63,294 bases of DNA, from contig VXLL01000004.1 in the NCBI GenBank assembly GCA_009841615.1, forward strand, positions 1-63,294, given 5' to 3'. Of this stretch, positions 34,440-43,697 are shown one piece after another. This stretch comes from Gammaproteobacteria bacterium (GTDB taxonomy: Bacteria; Pseudomonadota; Gammaproteobacteria; Pseudomonadales; Azotimanducaceae). The position numbers and the translations under genes were made by a program. Below the pieces are notes generated by a model. The model was not told the origin of the DNA and did no database searches. It worked only from the letters and a program-made list of their open reading frames with translations. Every line of letters starts with the position of its first letter. Position 1 is the stretch's first letter.

Positions 34440-36242
34440 ATGAGAATGAGTCGAACTATTTTCGTGATTGTTACTCTGGGTACGTCAATTGTGGCTGTGG
34501 TACTTGGATTTTTGATTTCGAAATCGATTTTTAACCACGATCAATCGGAGCTACCTTTGGAATCTGGTGATACTGCCGAAACGAAATTATCAAACCAGGA
34601 GACTGATGACAACAAGCTAACACTACCTGAAATTGAAAGTCAGGCACAACTTGATACTCGCTTTGACCGAGAACTTACTTTACACAATCTGTTAGTAAAT
34701 GCCAACGTACGAGACCTCAGCTTGTACTTATCGCAAAGTGAAAAACTGAAGAGTCAAAACTTCCTACGAGAATCTCAAGACAAGATAATTCAGCGTTGGT
34801 CTGTAGTAGATCCAGTCTCCGCACTGAAAGTCGTTATGGAATATTTTTCCGAAGAAAGACAATCGTTCCTGATTCCATTAGTCTTTCGAGAGTGGTCCCG
34901 CTTAAACTTGTCTGAAGCGATTAAGCATGCTCAAGGACTTGATGAATATCTCATGGACGCTGTTGTTGATACCATAGTCATTTCACGAGAAGATTTGCCC
35001 GTCGCGCAAAGACGCGATATCGCGCGTAATTTGGATCGTGAATGGAGAGTTATTGAGTTACTCCGTAAAGAAGGTTACAACTCAGTTTTTGAAGCTCCTG
35101 CTAAGGAATGGTCAACATTTATACGAAAGCACCAAGGCGAACTACAACATTTAAGTAACTCACAGTTACGCATCATGGGGTACATTGTTCGTTCTTGGGT
35201 AACGCAAGAAGGTGTGAAGGTAATAACCCAAGTGCGCGAAGAACTACCTCGTGCAATATCGTTATTAACAACAACTGAGTTTGTTTCTCGAGAATTAGTA
35301 AAGACTCAACCAGCTACAGCGTTCGAACTAGTAATTTCCGCAGCGGGAATAGATCACCATCGAGGATATTTAGACCTAGCGATTGAACTCATCGAAGTTT
35401 GGGCCTCGACGAATTTTACGGATGCAATAAATGCAACACTCGCAATCAAAGCAAAGTCTTTTAGGTGGGAATTGCAGAAATCAGCTTTACGAGCAGCCGC
35501 ACAAGAGGATGTAGATAGACTATTAAACGACCTAGATAGTCTGCCGGAACACCTACGCGTTCGTGCTCATGCGCAAGCATTGGTAGAAATCGCAAAGACA
35601 TCTCCAAAATCAATATCAGAACGATGGCGAGACATCCACGAGATTGAAGAACGAGAGCGAGTTGTTGATGCGATCGTGAGAGGATGGGCGAAGAAGGATG
35701 TAGCGGAAGTGTTTCAATGGATTGAGAACACCCTAGAATTGCCTCTCAGTAGACATAAGTTGAAAGAAACGGTGTTTCGAGAGCTTGTAGTATCTAATTG
35801 GCAACTAGCGTTTCAAACAGCGTTGTCACTTCCTCGTAACATCGATGGAGCGGGCTGGGAAGGAACGGTCGTGAAATGGTTGGCTAATTGGAACTCAGAT
35901 ATAGCCGAGTCGTTATTGGTGAAAGTACGATCAGGACCGGGGCGTATCGACGCATTTGACGGAGTGATATTCAATGCGATTAAGGATAAGGATTTTCAAC
36001 GCGCACTCGAAGTCTTCTTACGACTCTGTGAACTGGAAGAACATGCAGATCAAAGTTTGTATCTAATGCCGCTCGCATATACAGTCCCAGATCTTGTTTT
36101 TGCATCGATCGATAAGATTGCTTCAGCGCGCGCGCGCGTAAAGGTTGCTCACAGATTGCTCTACAGATATGCTGATAGTGATGTTTTTACCACGGACGAG
36201 ATCGAACGTTTAAAACAAATTAAAAATTCGGATGTAAATTAG
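34440..36242 (+). CDS. membrane-anchored helical-repeat protein (paralogue A)
   Basis: 600 residues. One N-terminal transmembrane helix (IFVIVTLGTSIVAVVLGFLI) anchors an otherwise all-helical domain, with an acidic linker after the helix. A repeat of roughly 40-90 residues recurs with the pattern [RK].W[SAV]...[DN]...A[IL]: QRWSVVDPVSAL, REWSRLNLSEAI, RSWVTQEGVKVI, EVWASTNFTDAI, RGWAKKDVAEVF, KWLANWNSDIAESL. This resembles the 'W...DP.AA..W' helical repeats seen in many secreted proteins of Planctomycetes/Verrucomicrobia, and suggests an alpha-solenoid in the periplasm. No enzyme motif. ATG 34446 (MSRTIF) is an alternative start. Tandem with a diverged paralogue 309 bp downstream. Function unknown. 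Confidence 0.75.
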   Translation: MRMSRTIFVIVTLGTSIVAVVLGFLISKSIFNHDQSELPLESGDTAETKLSNQETDDNKLTLPEIESQAQLDTRFDRELTLHNLLVNANVRDLSLYLSQSEKLKSQNFLRESQDKIIQRWSVVDPVSALKVVMEYFSEERQSFLIPLVFREWSRLNLSEAIKHAQGLDEYLMDAVVDTIVISREDLPVAQRRDIARNLDREWRVIELLRKEGYNSVFEAPAKEWSTFIRKHQGELQHLSNSQLRIMGYIVRSWVTQEGVKVITQVREELPRAISLLTTTEFVSRELVKTQPATAFELVISAAGIDHHRGYLDLAIELIEVWASTNFTDAINATLAIKAKSFRWELQKSALRAAAQEDVDRLLNDLDSLPEHLRVRAHAQALVEIAKTSPKSISERWRDIHEIEERERVVDAIVRGWAKKDVAEVFQWIENTLELPLSRHKLKETVFRELVVSNWQLAFQTALSLPRNIDGAGWEGTVVKWLANWNSDIAESLLVKVRSGPGRIDAFDGVIFNAIKDKDFQRALEVFLRLCELEEHADQSLYLMPLAYTVPDLVFASIDKIASARARVKVAHRLLYRYADSDVFTTDEIERLKQIKNSDVN

Positions 36243-36551
36243 GAGTTTACATAATGTCAGGCACGAGGTCACAGAAAACACGGCACACCTCTAGCGTTTT
36301 TTGGAAGACATGTGAAAATTGGTCGAATTGGAGTGAAATTTGAACGTTTTCTATCGCAATTTGTTCAGGAAGTAAACGTTAGGAAGGCGCATTTTTCTCT
36401 AATCAATTGCGAAAGTTTGTCGTACTTTCACGCGTTGTAAAAAAAGTGCTTTGATTGGGATGTCACTCAAATAATGTATCGAAATATTTACTCGAAGTTT
36501 GTATTGGTAAAGTTCGCGCGATGATGCTATAGACAGGTAAGCTGAACTAGT
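36243..36551 (+). other. 309-bp spacer between the two helical-repeat genes
   Basis: No ORF. AT-rich (runs such as TAAAAAAAGTGC near 36437), likely promoter of the second gene. No terminator hairpin with a convincing T-tract was seen after the first gene. Confidence 0.35.
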
Positions 36552-38411
36552 ATGTCCCTCTTGCAATCATTCAACTCGAGAAGTTCTCGACACAAATTGT
36601 CGTTGCCAATGCTATGTTTGGTAATATCCTTTATTACAATTGGTGCGTTTGTTTTAGGCTTCGCGAGTTTCTATTTATTCAAGCATACTTCACAAAGGAA
36701 CGATTCACTCTTTATAAGCAGACAAGAATACTCAACGAAAAGCCCCATCGAATCTCACAAAGATGCAATGTATTTGGAGACAGGGTCGTTTCAGGATGTT
36801 ATAGATCTCCATCGATTTGACAACCACTTTGAACAAACAACAGCTCTTCTTCACCTGCTCGCAAAAGCTGACAAAAGTACATTAAAAGACTATTTAGTTC
36901 AATCTAAAAAGCTTACTACCTTCCACCTTAGGAAACAAGTTCAGTCTCGAATCTTGCAGCGATTGTCTGTGCTCGACCCAAAATTTACCTTGTCTCTAGT
37001 TGAGAGAGAACTTTCTCCCACCGATCGACTAGCTTTCCTACCCACTATATTTGCAGAATGGTCTTCGTTCAATCTAATGGAGGCTATTCATAATGCAAAA
37101 AATCTCGAAATGGAGAGTCGAGAGACTGTCGCAGCAAGTATAGTACTCACACGAAACGACTTATCGATAAAGGAACGACGTGACATTGCACACCAGATCG
37201 GTTGTGAGTGGGTTGCCATTAATCTACTCTGCGATGAAAGTGAGACAAGCATTTTTGACGATCCAGAGCAAGCTTGGTATGAAATTGTGGAAATGTATAA
37301 AAGTCAATTTTCGACTCTCAGCGACATTCAGACACAAGCTTTAGGGCACATTTTTCTTGCTTGGATCAAGCTCGAGGGTCTTGAGATAATAGATGCAGTT
37401 CAAGAGTCCTTACCAACTAGCTTTTCGTTATCGGAAACCATTACTTTTGTAACCGATCAGTTGTTGGACACAAGACCTAAGCTCGCTTTAAGTCTTGCCT
37501 TAGAGATGGCTTCTAAACTCGAGCATAGCCATTCATATCGATATTTAGCTCGAGATATTGCTGATCGGTGGGCTGAGTCTGAACCGAGACAAGCGTTAGA
37601 CGCAACATTCAAGGTAGACGGTAGATCGCTACGAAGGATGCTACAAGATGTCGTGCTAAGTCAATGGGCGAATAGAGACCCACTTATATTACTTGAAAAT
37701 ATTGATACACTGCCTGCCGATATAGAAGTCTTAATCCGTCAACACGCTTTGATCGCAATCTCAGCAACCGCACCAGAGAATGTCGTGGACATGCTTGATG
37801 ATTTTTCCATTAGAAAAAATCGAGATATTGTGGCAGCTGCAATTGTTAGAAACTGGGTTAAAACAGACGTTTCCAAATTGTTCGATTGGATTGAAACAGA
37901 TCGCAATGTTAGCCACATTCAGAATGAACTAAAACGACATGCATTTGTAGAGTTAACTCGAGAAGCTCCGGCAATAGCGATGCAGGAAGCAGTGAGTCGA
38001 CCACCGGATCACTCTGGAGTCGGATGGGAAGCTAGTGTGATTACAAGACTAGTAATGTCGGGCGACGTAGATAGCGCGGTAGCTTTATTACCCAAAGTTC
38101 GAGATGGGAAAACAAAAACTCGCGCCTACAGTAGAGTTATCGAACATCTAATTGATGAAAAATACGATACAAACTTGGCCATCGACCTATTTTTGCAGCT
38201 GGATCAAAGTGAAATAACTAAAGCGTCTTACTTAATTAACGATCTTACCCAATTAGCGCCAGAGCATTTTTACAAAAAACTCAACAAACTAGAACCGATT
38301 AACCTACGAGTGTATGCTGCAACTTTGCTACATTCCAACAACCAACAAAACAGGACGTTCACTTCTAAAGAGTTGAAAGCGATCGAAGAAATAATGAACA
38401 GTACGGACTGA
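36552..38411 (+). CDS. membrane-anchored helical-repeat protein (paralogue B)
   Basis: 619 residues, collinear with paralogue A. One N-terminal transmembrane helix (PMLCLVISFITIGAFVLGFASFYLF), a short polar linker, then the same repeats: LQRLSVLDPKFTLSL, AEWSSFNLMEAI, LAWIKLEGLEII, DRWAESEPRQAL, SQWANRDPLILL, RNWVKTDVSKLF, and TRLVMSGDVDSAV. Shared blocks with A include ERRDIAHQIGCEWVAINLL/QRRDIARNLDREWRVIELL and the 'SLPEHL..../TLPADIE' turn. Divergence is clearly older than a recent duplication. Probably a periplasmic scaffold; no catalytic residues seen. The 3' side abuts an IS256 remnant. Confidence 0.75.
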   Translation: MSLLQSFNSRSSRHKLSLPMLCLVISFITIGAFVLGFASFYLFKHTSQRNDSLFISRQEYSTKSPIESHKDAMYLETGSFQDVIDLHRFDNHFEQTTALLHLLAKADKSTLKDYLVQSKKLTTFHLRKQVQSRILQRLSVLDPKFTLSLVERELSPTDRLAFLPTIFAEWSSFNLMEAIHNAKNLEMESRETVAASIVLTRNDLSIKERRDIAHQIGCEWVAINLLCDESETSIFDDPEQAWYEIVEMYKSQFSTLSDIQTQALGHIFLAWIKLEGLEIIDAVQESLPTSFSLSETITFVTDQLLDTRPKLALSLALEMASKLEHSHSYRYLARDIADRWAESEPRQALDATFKVDGRSLRRMLQDVVLSQWANRDPLILLENIDTLPADIEVLIRQHALIAISATAPENVVDMLDDFSIRKNRDIVAAAIVRNWVKTDVSKLFDWIETDRNVSHIQNELKRHAFVELTREAPAIAMQEAVSRPPDHSGVGWEASVITRLVMSGDVDSAVALLPKVRDGKTKTRAYSRVIEHLIDEKYDTNLAIDLFLQLDQSEITKASYLINDLTQLAPEHFYKKLNKLEPINLRVYAATLLHSNNQQNRTFTSKELKAIEEIMNSTD

Positions 38412-38607
38412 CTTCGATATTTTGAAGGGATGTCAGGTCTGAGCACGTTTAGGGACAGTTTATAGACTCTTTTTAATAGTTGCTCCGCGCAATTCGAAGT
38501 TGAAAAGTGATTTTGCTGACCATACTTGACTTGATTGCTCGGGGGATGTCCAACCCCGCGCATTCGCGAGACGGAACGGGATTTGTACGGGTGTAGGTTT
38601 CGGCGGA

Positions 38608-39410
38608 TTTAATTGCTCGGATCACAGATGTGGTGATGGACGATTCACCGAATGGCAAAGTCGACCGTTAGTGGATATTTATGCAATAGTGTACTGAGAT
38701 GCGATTCACGTCAAGGTTCGAGAAGCCGGTAACTTACCTTCGCGGGCGGTCTATATCGCCATTGGTATCGATGAGTGTAGTCGTAAATCGGTATTGGGTA
38801 TTTGGCTCGGTGAGCACGAGGGTGCGAAGTTCTGGTTCACGGTTTTGAACGAGCTGAAAGTGAAAGGATTAAAGGGGACATTTTGATTGCCGTGGTCGAT
38901 GGATTGAAGGGGTTTCCCGATGCGTTAGAGACTGCGTTTCCCAAGAACACGGTGCAGACCTGTTTCGTGCATTAAATACGCCATTGCTTGTGTAGCACTC
39001 TGTATCAAAAACGCAAGGCGTAAACAGCAGCTCTGAAACCGATTGCTCGAGCTGAAAGAGTTGATCGGACTGCGGTGTTGCTAGATGAGTTCGAGCGCAG
39101 CGAACTGGGACAGCGGTATCCAGAGATGGTGCGTTCCTGGCGACAGAAGTGGACGTTGGTGATCCCGTTTTTTACTTTCTCGCCCGTGCTTCGCAAGGTG
39201 TTCTATACGACTAATGCGATTTAAAGTTCGAATGGCACCGTGCGTCGCGCGGTACGGTGCCTCGGACTCTTTACCAGTGTCGGAGACGCGAAGAAACTGA
39301 TGTATCGGGCCTTAAGTGAAGCTAGTGGGAAATGGTCCGCACCCATAGAACATTGAGATTCCGTCAAACACGAATTTGCGATTCACTTTGACGGGAGATT
39401 CAATCTGTCT
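38608..39410 (+). pseudogene. IS256-family (mutator-type) transposase remnant
   Basis: Translated plus-strand frames with frameshifts and in-frame stops show the family order. It begins PLVDIYAIVY (stop) DAIHVKVREAGN around 38672-38730, then VYIAIGIDECSRKSVLGIWLGEHEGAKFWFTVLNELK, VVDGLKGFPDALE, FPKNTVQTCFVH, and near the end TTNAI, KLMYRALSEASGKW and FAIHFDGRFNL (about 39370-39404). This is the Transposase_mut domain with its DDE region, broken in at least four places. No terminal inverted repeats identified. Non-functional. Confidence 0.8.
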
Positions 39411-39479
39411 AAGGATGGTTTACCAAAGTCTAGATATGGCTACAATCAAGCTTATAACAACTAAATCCTCTTCCTATCG

Positions 39480-40219
39480 GGAGAGTATGGAATTTAAGTC
39501 CATACACGGATATTGTGACACTCCCCTATTTAGCTTCCCCTGTTGCCAGTTCGGTGATGTCCGAGACCCAAACCCGGTTCCGTTCCGGGGCGGAAAATCG
39601 CGCTGCAACAGGTCTGGGATGTTCCGATCGACGCGTCCCGGTTGCCGATGTCGACGACGTTTCTTGGGAATACCCATGATCCCCGCCGCACGTGGCACCG
39701 GCCAACGCATTCTCCATATCGCCACAGCGAACAGGCGTGCTTGCGCCGATAGTCCCAGATCTCCTCCCATCCCTAGTGCAGACTGCGAATCATCACCGAG
39801 AGACGACGATCCAAACGAGCTCGTTTCTACTCTCGACCAAGGTCGTGCCATGCATAGTACTTGCACCGCATCACGCCCACCCACACGAACATGACCAAAA
39901 AATGTTCGCGCCATCGATCTATAAACCATTACCGTTCGATTGTTGAGGCGCGAAGTAGCTCGAAGCCGTTGATAAAAAATCCAAGTCTCGACGCAAACGC
40001 CGATTCTCCTTCTCGATATCCTTGTACGACGGCAGTTCTGGAGACACATTCGGGGGAGTTAACTCACGCCCCCAACGCTACAAGAAAGATGAAGACACCT
40101 GCTGTTCAGAATCCACCAGTTCAGCGGACACACCAGGAATTAGGTACGGTGGAACTGTATCGTGTTTGAACTCGTTGCTTCGTCATCTCGGAGTTTGTTT
40201 TCTCCTTAGTCTCTGTCAT
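39480..40219 (-). pseudogene. IS3-family element remnant (orfA and orfB fragments)
   Basis: On the minus strand, ATG 40219 with a good AGGAG site upstream starts MTETKEKTNSEMTKQRVQTRYS, a decayed orfA. A later frame reads YKDIEKENRRLRRDLDFLSTASSYFA, the coiled-coil end of IS3 orfA. orfB pieces follow (RPVAARFSAPERNRVWVSDITELATG, the entry to the DDE core with its first Asp), truncated near 39490. Several frameshifts and stops; dead element. Confidence 0.72.
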
Positions 40220-40481
40220 CGATAATTTCTCCTGTTAATCATCGCAACGACAGTCCCTGTACCATTAAGCGATGACTTGTCGAAGGACGAGAAAACGCAA
40301 TTCGGTGTGCGCCGGTGAGCTACCAAACTGTCCCAATTGACGTTTGATCACCTATTTGGGAATCGTGCCACGGTGGCACACCATTGCTGTGGAGACCGAG
40401 TAGATTGTTTGCGTCTAAGAACGCCCTTGCAGGGAAAGGTCAGCATTGCAATTTACCGAATTGACTTTGTGGTAGACTATT

Positions 40482-41517
40482 TTGGAGTTTAATATGGATT
40501 TGCAATGGTATGTCGGTGTGAACTGGGGAAAAGCGGAGCATCAATTATGTCTTTTAGACGCGACCGGAGAGCGACAAGCGGAAAGGAAAATACCGCACAC
40601 TGAAGCTGGGTTTGTCGAACTCCCGAATTGGTTGTCCGAACAGACGAATCAGACGGTTGCATCTAAGATTGGCTTAGAGTTAGAAACGTCCAGCGGACCA
40701 ATGGTCGATTGTTTGCAGGCAACGGGCGATAGCGTGTCAGTGATCAATCCGAAGCGATCGGCTCGCTTTCGAGATCGCTTCTCTCCTGCAGGTGCGAAGG
40801 ACGACCGACGAGATGCTTGAGTGTTGGGTGAAGCCCTTTACCTAGAACCACAAGCCGAACGTGTTCTCGCTGAAGCTGATTACGACGCGATCGAGTTGCG
40901 TGAACTACATCGATTGTGCGAACATTTGATCCAAACAAAGATCGCCTTATCACTCAAGATTCGGCAGTGATGCTCCTACAAGAACAAATTACGTCATTGT
41001 TTCAGCAACTGGTCCTCGTTCGACAACAATGCAATGAAGTGACGGACCAAAAAAAATGAAGTTGGAAAGTCTGTCGACCATATCGGCAACCACCGCGATC
41101 AACTCAGGAATGAATCCCTCTCATTCCAGCGATCGCGACATCCTTGCTTCCTTACCGGGAGTGGGTCTAATCGTGCTTGCCAAGTTGTTGGGAGAAGAGG
41201 AAGGAGCAATTCGAAATCGCGATTATACCGCCTTGCGGTGTTCAACGGGCGTCGCGCCCGTCACCAAGAGATCTGGTAAATCTTGTCGAGTCCAACACCG
41301 TCGAGCAACCAATCCACGGCTCGTAGATAACATGTATCATGGGGCTCGAGTCGCGGCACCGAGAGATCCTCTCTGTAAGCAACGATATCAAGCACTATGT
41401 GCTCGTGGTCATACCCATGGTCGCGAGTTACGTTCCGTCGCTGATCGTTTGATCGCGGTCGCTTGTACGATGCTAAAAACCGGTACTCTGTACCGGCGAA
41501 CCATCGTCGAAACCTAA
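40482..41517 (+). pseudogene. IS110-family transposase, disrupted
   Basis: The N-terminal part (40482-40820) encodes the DEDD-type catalytic domain: WYVGVNWGKAEHQLCLLDATG and KIGLELETSSGP, up to VINPKRSARFRDRFS...GAKDDRRDA, where the frame stops at TGA 40818-40820. The first catalytic Asp of the usual 'GIDWAK.EH' is Asn here (GVNW). After a further stop and frame change, 41056-41517 encodes the C-terminal transposase_20 domain (DRDILASLPGVGLIVLAKLL, GVAPVTKRSGKS). Dead copy. Confidence 0.85.
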
Positions 41518-41611
41518 TGCGCACCTGAATTGATTAAGGTACGGACTATCCACTCCTAGGTTCCGCAATAAAAATATGGGAATTACATACCAAAGTGCCG
41601 AAAATAGTGGT

Positions 41612-41639
41612 ATAAAAAAGCCCCTACAATAGGGGCTTT
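41612..41639 (-). terminator. rho-independent terminator, minus strand
   Basis: Stem AAGCCCCT (41618-41625) with AGGGGCTT (41631-41638), 5-nt loop. Read on the minus strand it is followed by TTTTTTATA, a textbook terminator for the small minus-strand gene ending at 41658. Confidence 0.85.
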
Positions 41640-41657
41640 GGACGGAACAGATATACT

Positions 41658-41840
41658 CTATTCTTCATCACTGTCTACGTGATGTATTGAAATAATAGTC
41701 TCTATGGGTATCAGGGCGACGTACCCAACCCCAGACCGAGTAAATATTACAATATCGTCACTAGCCTCAAAGTATTCAGCTTGAATCATCTCAACCCCTT
41801 CTTCATATGGTGGACGGAATGTCACTTTAAACTCATTCAT
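41658..41840 (-). CDS. small protein coupled to a HicA-like remnant
   Basis: 60 residues, acidic, beta-rich, no signal (MNEFKVTFRPPYEEGVEM ... IISIHHVDSDEE). It starts with the ATG of an ATGA overlap with the HicA-like gene, and a strong terminator follows it, so it is a real second gene of a two-gene unit. By position it should be the antitoxin partner, but the sequence is not HicB-like as I know it. With the toxin-like gene interrupted by an IS element, it may be an orphan. Confidence 0.6.
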   Translation of the reverse strand: MNEFKVTFRPPYEEGVEMIQAEYFEASDDIVIFTRSGVGYVALIPIETIISIHHVDSDEE

Positions 41841-42007
41841 GGTAATTTGGGTAATCCAGCTAGTTTGAGAATATTATTTGCTGTGTGACGAGATTTCATA
41901 TTTTTTCTGACCCTTAGCGGTCGCTCGAAATCTGGGTGTGTAAAGAATTTGTATGGGTGAGAATTTTTACGAATAGTTTCGATCCAGCCTGCGTCTTTTA
42001 ATTGGAA
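41837..42007 (-). pseudogene. HicA-like toxin remnant, 5' end lost to an IS element
   Basis: The minus-strand frame from the IS boundary at 42007 reads QLKDAGWIETIRKNSHPYK, then HPDFERPLRVRKNMKSRH and NNILKLAGL, ending at TGA 41839-41837. This fits the HicA mRNA-interferase layout (L..dGW......SH..y.HP....l.vp.H......g....IlK.AGL), though the catalytic-His segment (GSHhkf) reads NSHPYKF. The N-terminus and start codon are missing, because the IS3 element starts exactly here. The frame is too short for the ORF list. Confidence 0.6.
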
Positions 42008-42062
42008 TGTCAACTAGTTAGCGGTCATAATGTAATTTTCTTTTTGACAGGAAGAAACACTT

Positions 42063-42359
42063 ATGTCCAGGAAGCATTGTCCCGCAGAGTATCGTGAGCA
42101 GATTGTCAAATTAGCTCGTGCGGGTCGTAGTATCGCATCGTTAGCTCGAGAATTTGAGCCGACGGAACCAACCATTCGTAATTGGATCGCGGTGGCTGAG
42201 GGTACAGTCGCCTCTGCGGATGTCCAAATCCGACAAGAGTTGCGGCAAGTGAAGCGGAAGTTAGCTAGAGTCGAGGAAGAGAAAGCGATCTTAGCAAAGG
42301 ACGCGGCCTGGTTCGCCAAGGAGACGATCAAAATCCCCGACCAGTCTTCGAGTTCATAA
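42063..42359 (+). CDS. IS3-family transposase orfA (DNA-binding)
   Basis: 98 residues with a helix-turn-helix (EYREQIVKLARAGRSIASLAREF then EPTIRNWI) followed by a leucine-zipper coiled coil (QELRQVKRKLARVEEEKAIL), the standard orfA design. AGGAAG lies upstream of the ATG. The orfB reading frame opens 2 nt after this stop, so the usual programmed -1 slip would be placed near the end of orfA. It resembles the orfA of the remnant at 47253. Confidence 0.88.
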   Translation: MSRKHCPAEYREQIVKLARAGRSIASLAREFEPTEPTIRNWIAVAEGTVASADVQIRQELRQVKRKLARVEEEKAILAKDAAWFAKETIKIPDQSSSS

Positions 42360-42361
42360 AG

Positions 42362-43221
42362 GTGCACCAGGCCGAATTTCCTATTACCACCATGTGTCGC
42401 CTGATGGGCGTGTCCAGCAGCGGGTATTATTCATGGTTGCGACGCGGACCCTCGCGCTGGGCGGCCGCGGATCGACAATTGCTGCCGCTGATTCAACAGA
42501 TCTCCGCGGACTCGCATGGCCGTTATGGAGTCCGTCGTATGAAAGCAGCCTTGCAAAGACAGGGTCATCAAGTGAGTCTCAAGCGCATTTCCCGTTTAAT
42601 GTCGTCCGCGGGATTATCTGCTGATGCTCGACGCGGTCGTATCCACACGACGCGCGCGGACGGCTCGGCGGTGGCGACCGATCTCGTCAAACGGGAATTT
42701 CGAGCCGACCGACCGAACCAAATCTGGGTGGCGGACGCGACATATGTGCCGACCCAGGAAGGGACGTTGTATTTAGCGGTCATTAAAGATGTGTTTTCGC
42801 GCCGGATCGTGGGTTGGTCGACCAGTGCGCGACAGGGTTCCGAGTTGATGGTTCGAGCACTGCAAAAAGCCATCTCGGAACGGAAATCCTCAAGGCGGTG
42901 TCATTCATCATTCCGATCACGGTTCGCAGTATACCTCAACGGCATTTCAAGCGATCTGCCAAAGGGCGAATATCAAACAGTCCATGGGCGCGGTGGGAAA
43001 CTGTTACGACAATGCCATGGCCGAGAGTTTTTTTCGCGTCGTTGGAAAAGGAGTTGATTCACCAGCAACGGCGGCGGCGCTTCGCGACGCGGTCGGAAGC
43101 GGCATTGAAAATCTTTGAGTACATTGAAGGCTTCTATAATCGCTCCCGGTTACACTCGGCCTTAGCTTTTCGATCGCCGGTGGAATTTGAACAAGCGCAT
43201 GCCGAGAGGAAAGCAGCTTAG
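42362..43221 (+). pseudogene. IS3-family transposase orfB, frameshifted
   Basis: The first frame (from 42362) carries VSSSGYYSWLRRGPS, RYGVRRMKAALQRQG and the first catalytic Asp in NQIWVADATYVPT, then goes off frame near 42880. The second catalytic Asp is in the other frame (VIHHSDHGSQYTSTAF), and a further shift at a run of seven T (43027-43033) is needed before SLEKELIHQ...FEYIEGFYNRSRLHSAL. Two single-base lesions make it non-functional unless they are sequencing errors. Confidence 0.82.
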
Positions 43222-43481
43222 CATGAATAAGGGTTCCAGAAATCGGTCCGGATGCGGTGGTGAGGGTTCTGCCTCCGACACCCCCCGGTTTACTAAAACG
43301 GCACAAAAGTTGGACGCTGGCGCTACTGCTGTCGCCGGTGTTTCGCTGGATCGCTTCGCTGATCTGCGCTACCAACTCAGCCGAAAGCTCCACATTTGTA
43401 TGGGCTCATCCAAAAATTGTTTGTCGGCCGCTAACATATTGACACTTCAATTTGAGCAAAGGTCCCAAACTTAGGGGGCAA

Positions 43482-43496
43482 GGGGGCAAAGCCCCC
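43482..43496. repeat. short GC hairpin next to the IS right end
   Basis: GGGGGC (43482-43487) pairs with GCCCCC (43491-43496) across a 3-nt loop, preceded by another GGGGGCA at 43474. It lacks a T-tract on either strand, so a terminator role is doubtful. It lies 38 bp outside the IS inverted repeat, ahead of the Cys-rich gene cluster. Confidence 0.4.
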
Positions 43497-43697
43497 GACA
43501 AAGAAAAAGCAGAGAATCGGCAGAAATTTTGAACGTTCTCAAAAATACCCTTGTAAAATGGTAAATTGTCCCAAACAGTGCGCTCAGTCACGCACATGAA
43601 CAACTACAGTCTTGTCGCGAAGTGTGTAATATATTCGAAATGTAGTTAGTTTAACACTAGCATAATTAATATTTTTAAATGACAACCGAGGTGAGTC

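Larger units (their letters stand above)
42008..43444 (+). mobile_element. IS3-family insertion sequence with terminal inverted repeats
   Basis: Imperfect terminal inverted repeats bound it: left end TGTCAACTAGTTAGCGG (from 42008) and right end reading inward TGTCAATATGTTAGCGG (from 43444), starting TG and ending CA as usual for IS3. Inside are orfA and orfB. I found no clear direct target duplication in the flanks. The element is visibly richer in G and C than its surroundings, pointing to a recent arrival, but its orfB is frameshifted. Confidence 0.78.

Noticed and set aside
39376..39894. 172-codon plus-strand frame across the IS256/IS3 border
   Set aside because: Starts in the IS256 tail and runs antisense to the IS3 orfB remnant; Cys/Arg/Pro-rich shadow.
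39474..40049. 191-codon minus-strand frame taken as one gene
   Set aside because: Only pieces match IS3 orfA/orfB, and in changing frames; the long ORF is an accident within a dead element.
42814..43221. 135-codon frame at the end of the IS3 element as an independent gene
   Set aside because: Its second half is the shifted end of orfB; the first half is out of frame.
43187..43474. 95-codon frame crossing the IS right inverted repeat
   Set aside because: Runs over the IS boundary, no similarity or ribosome site.
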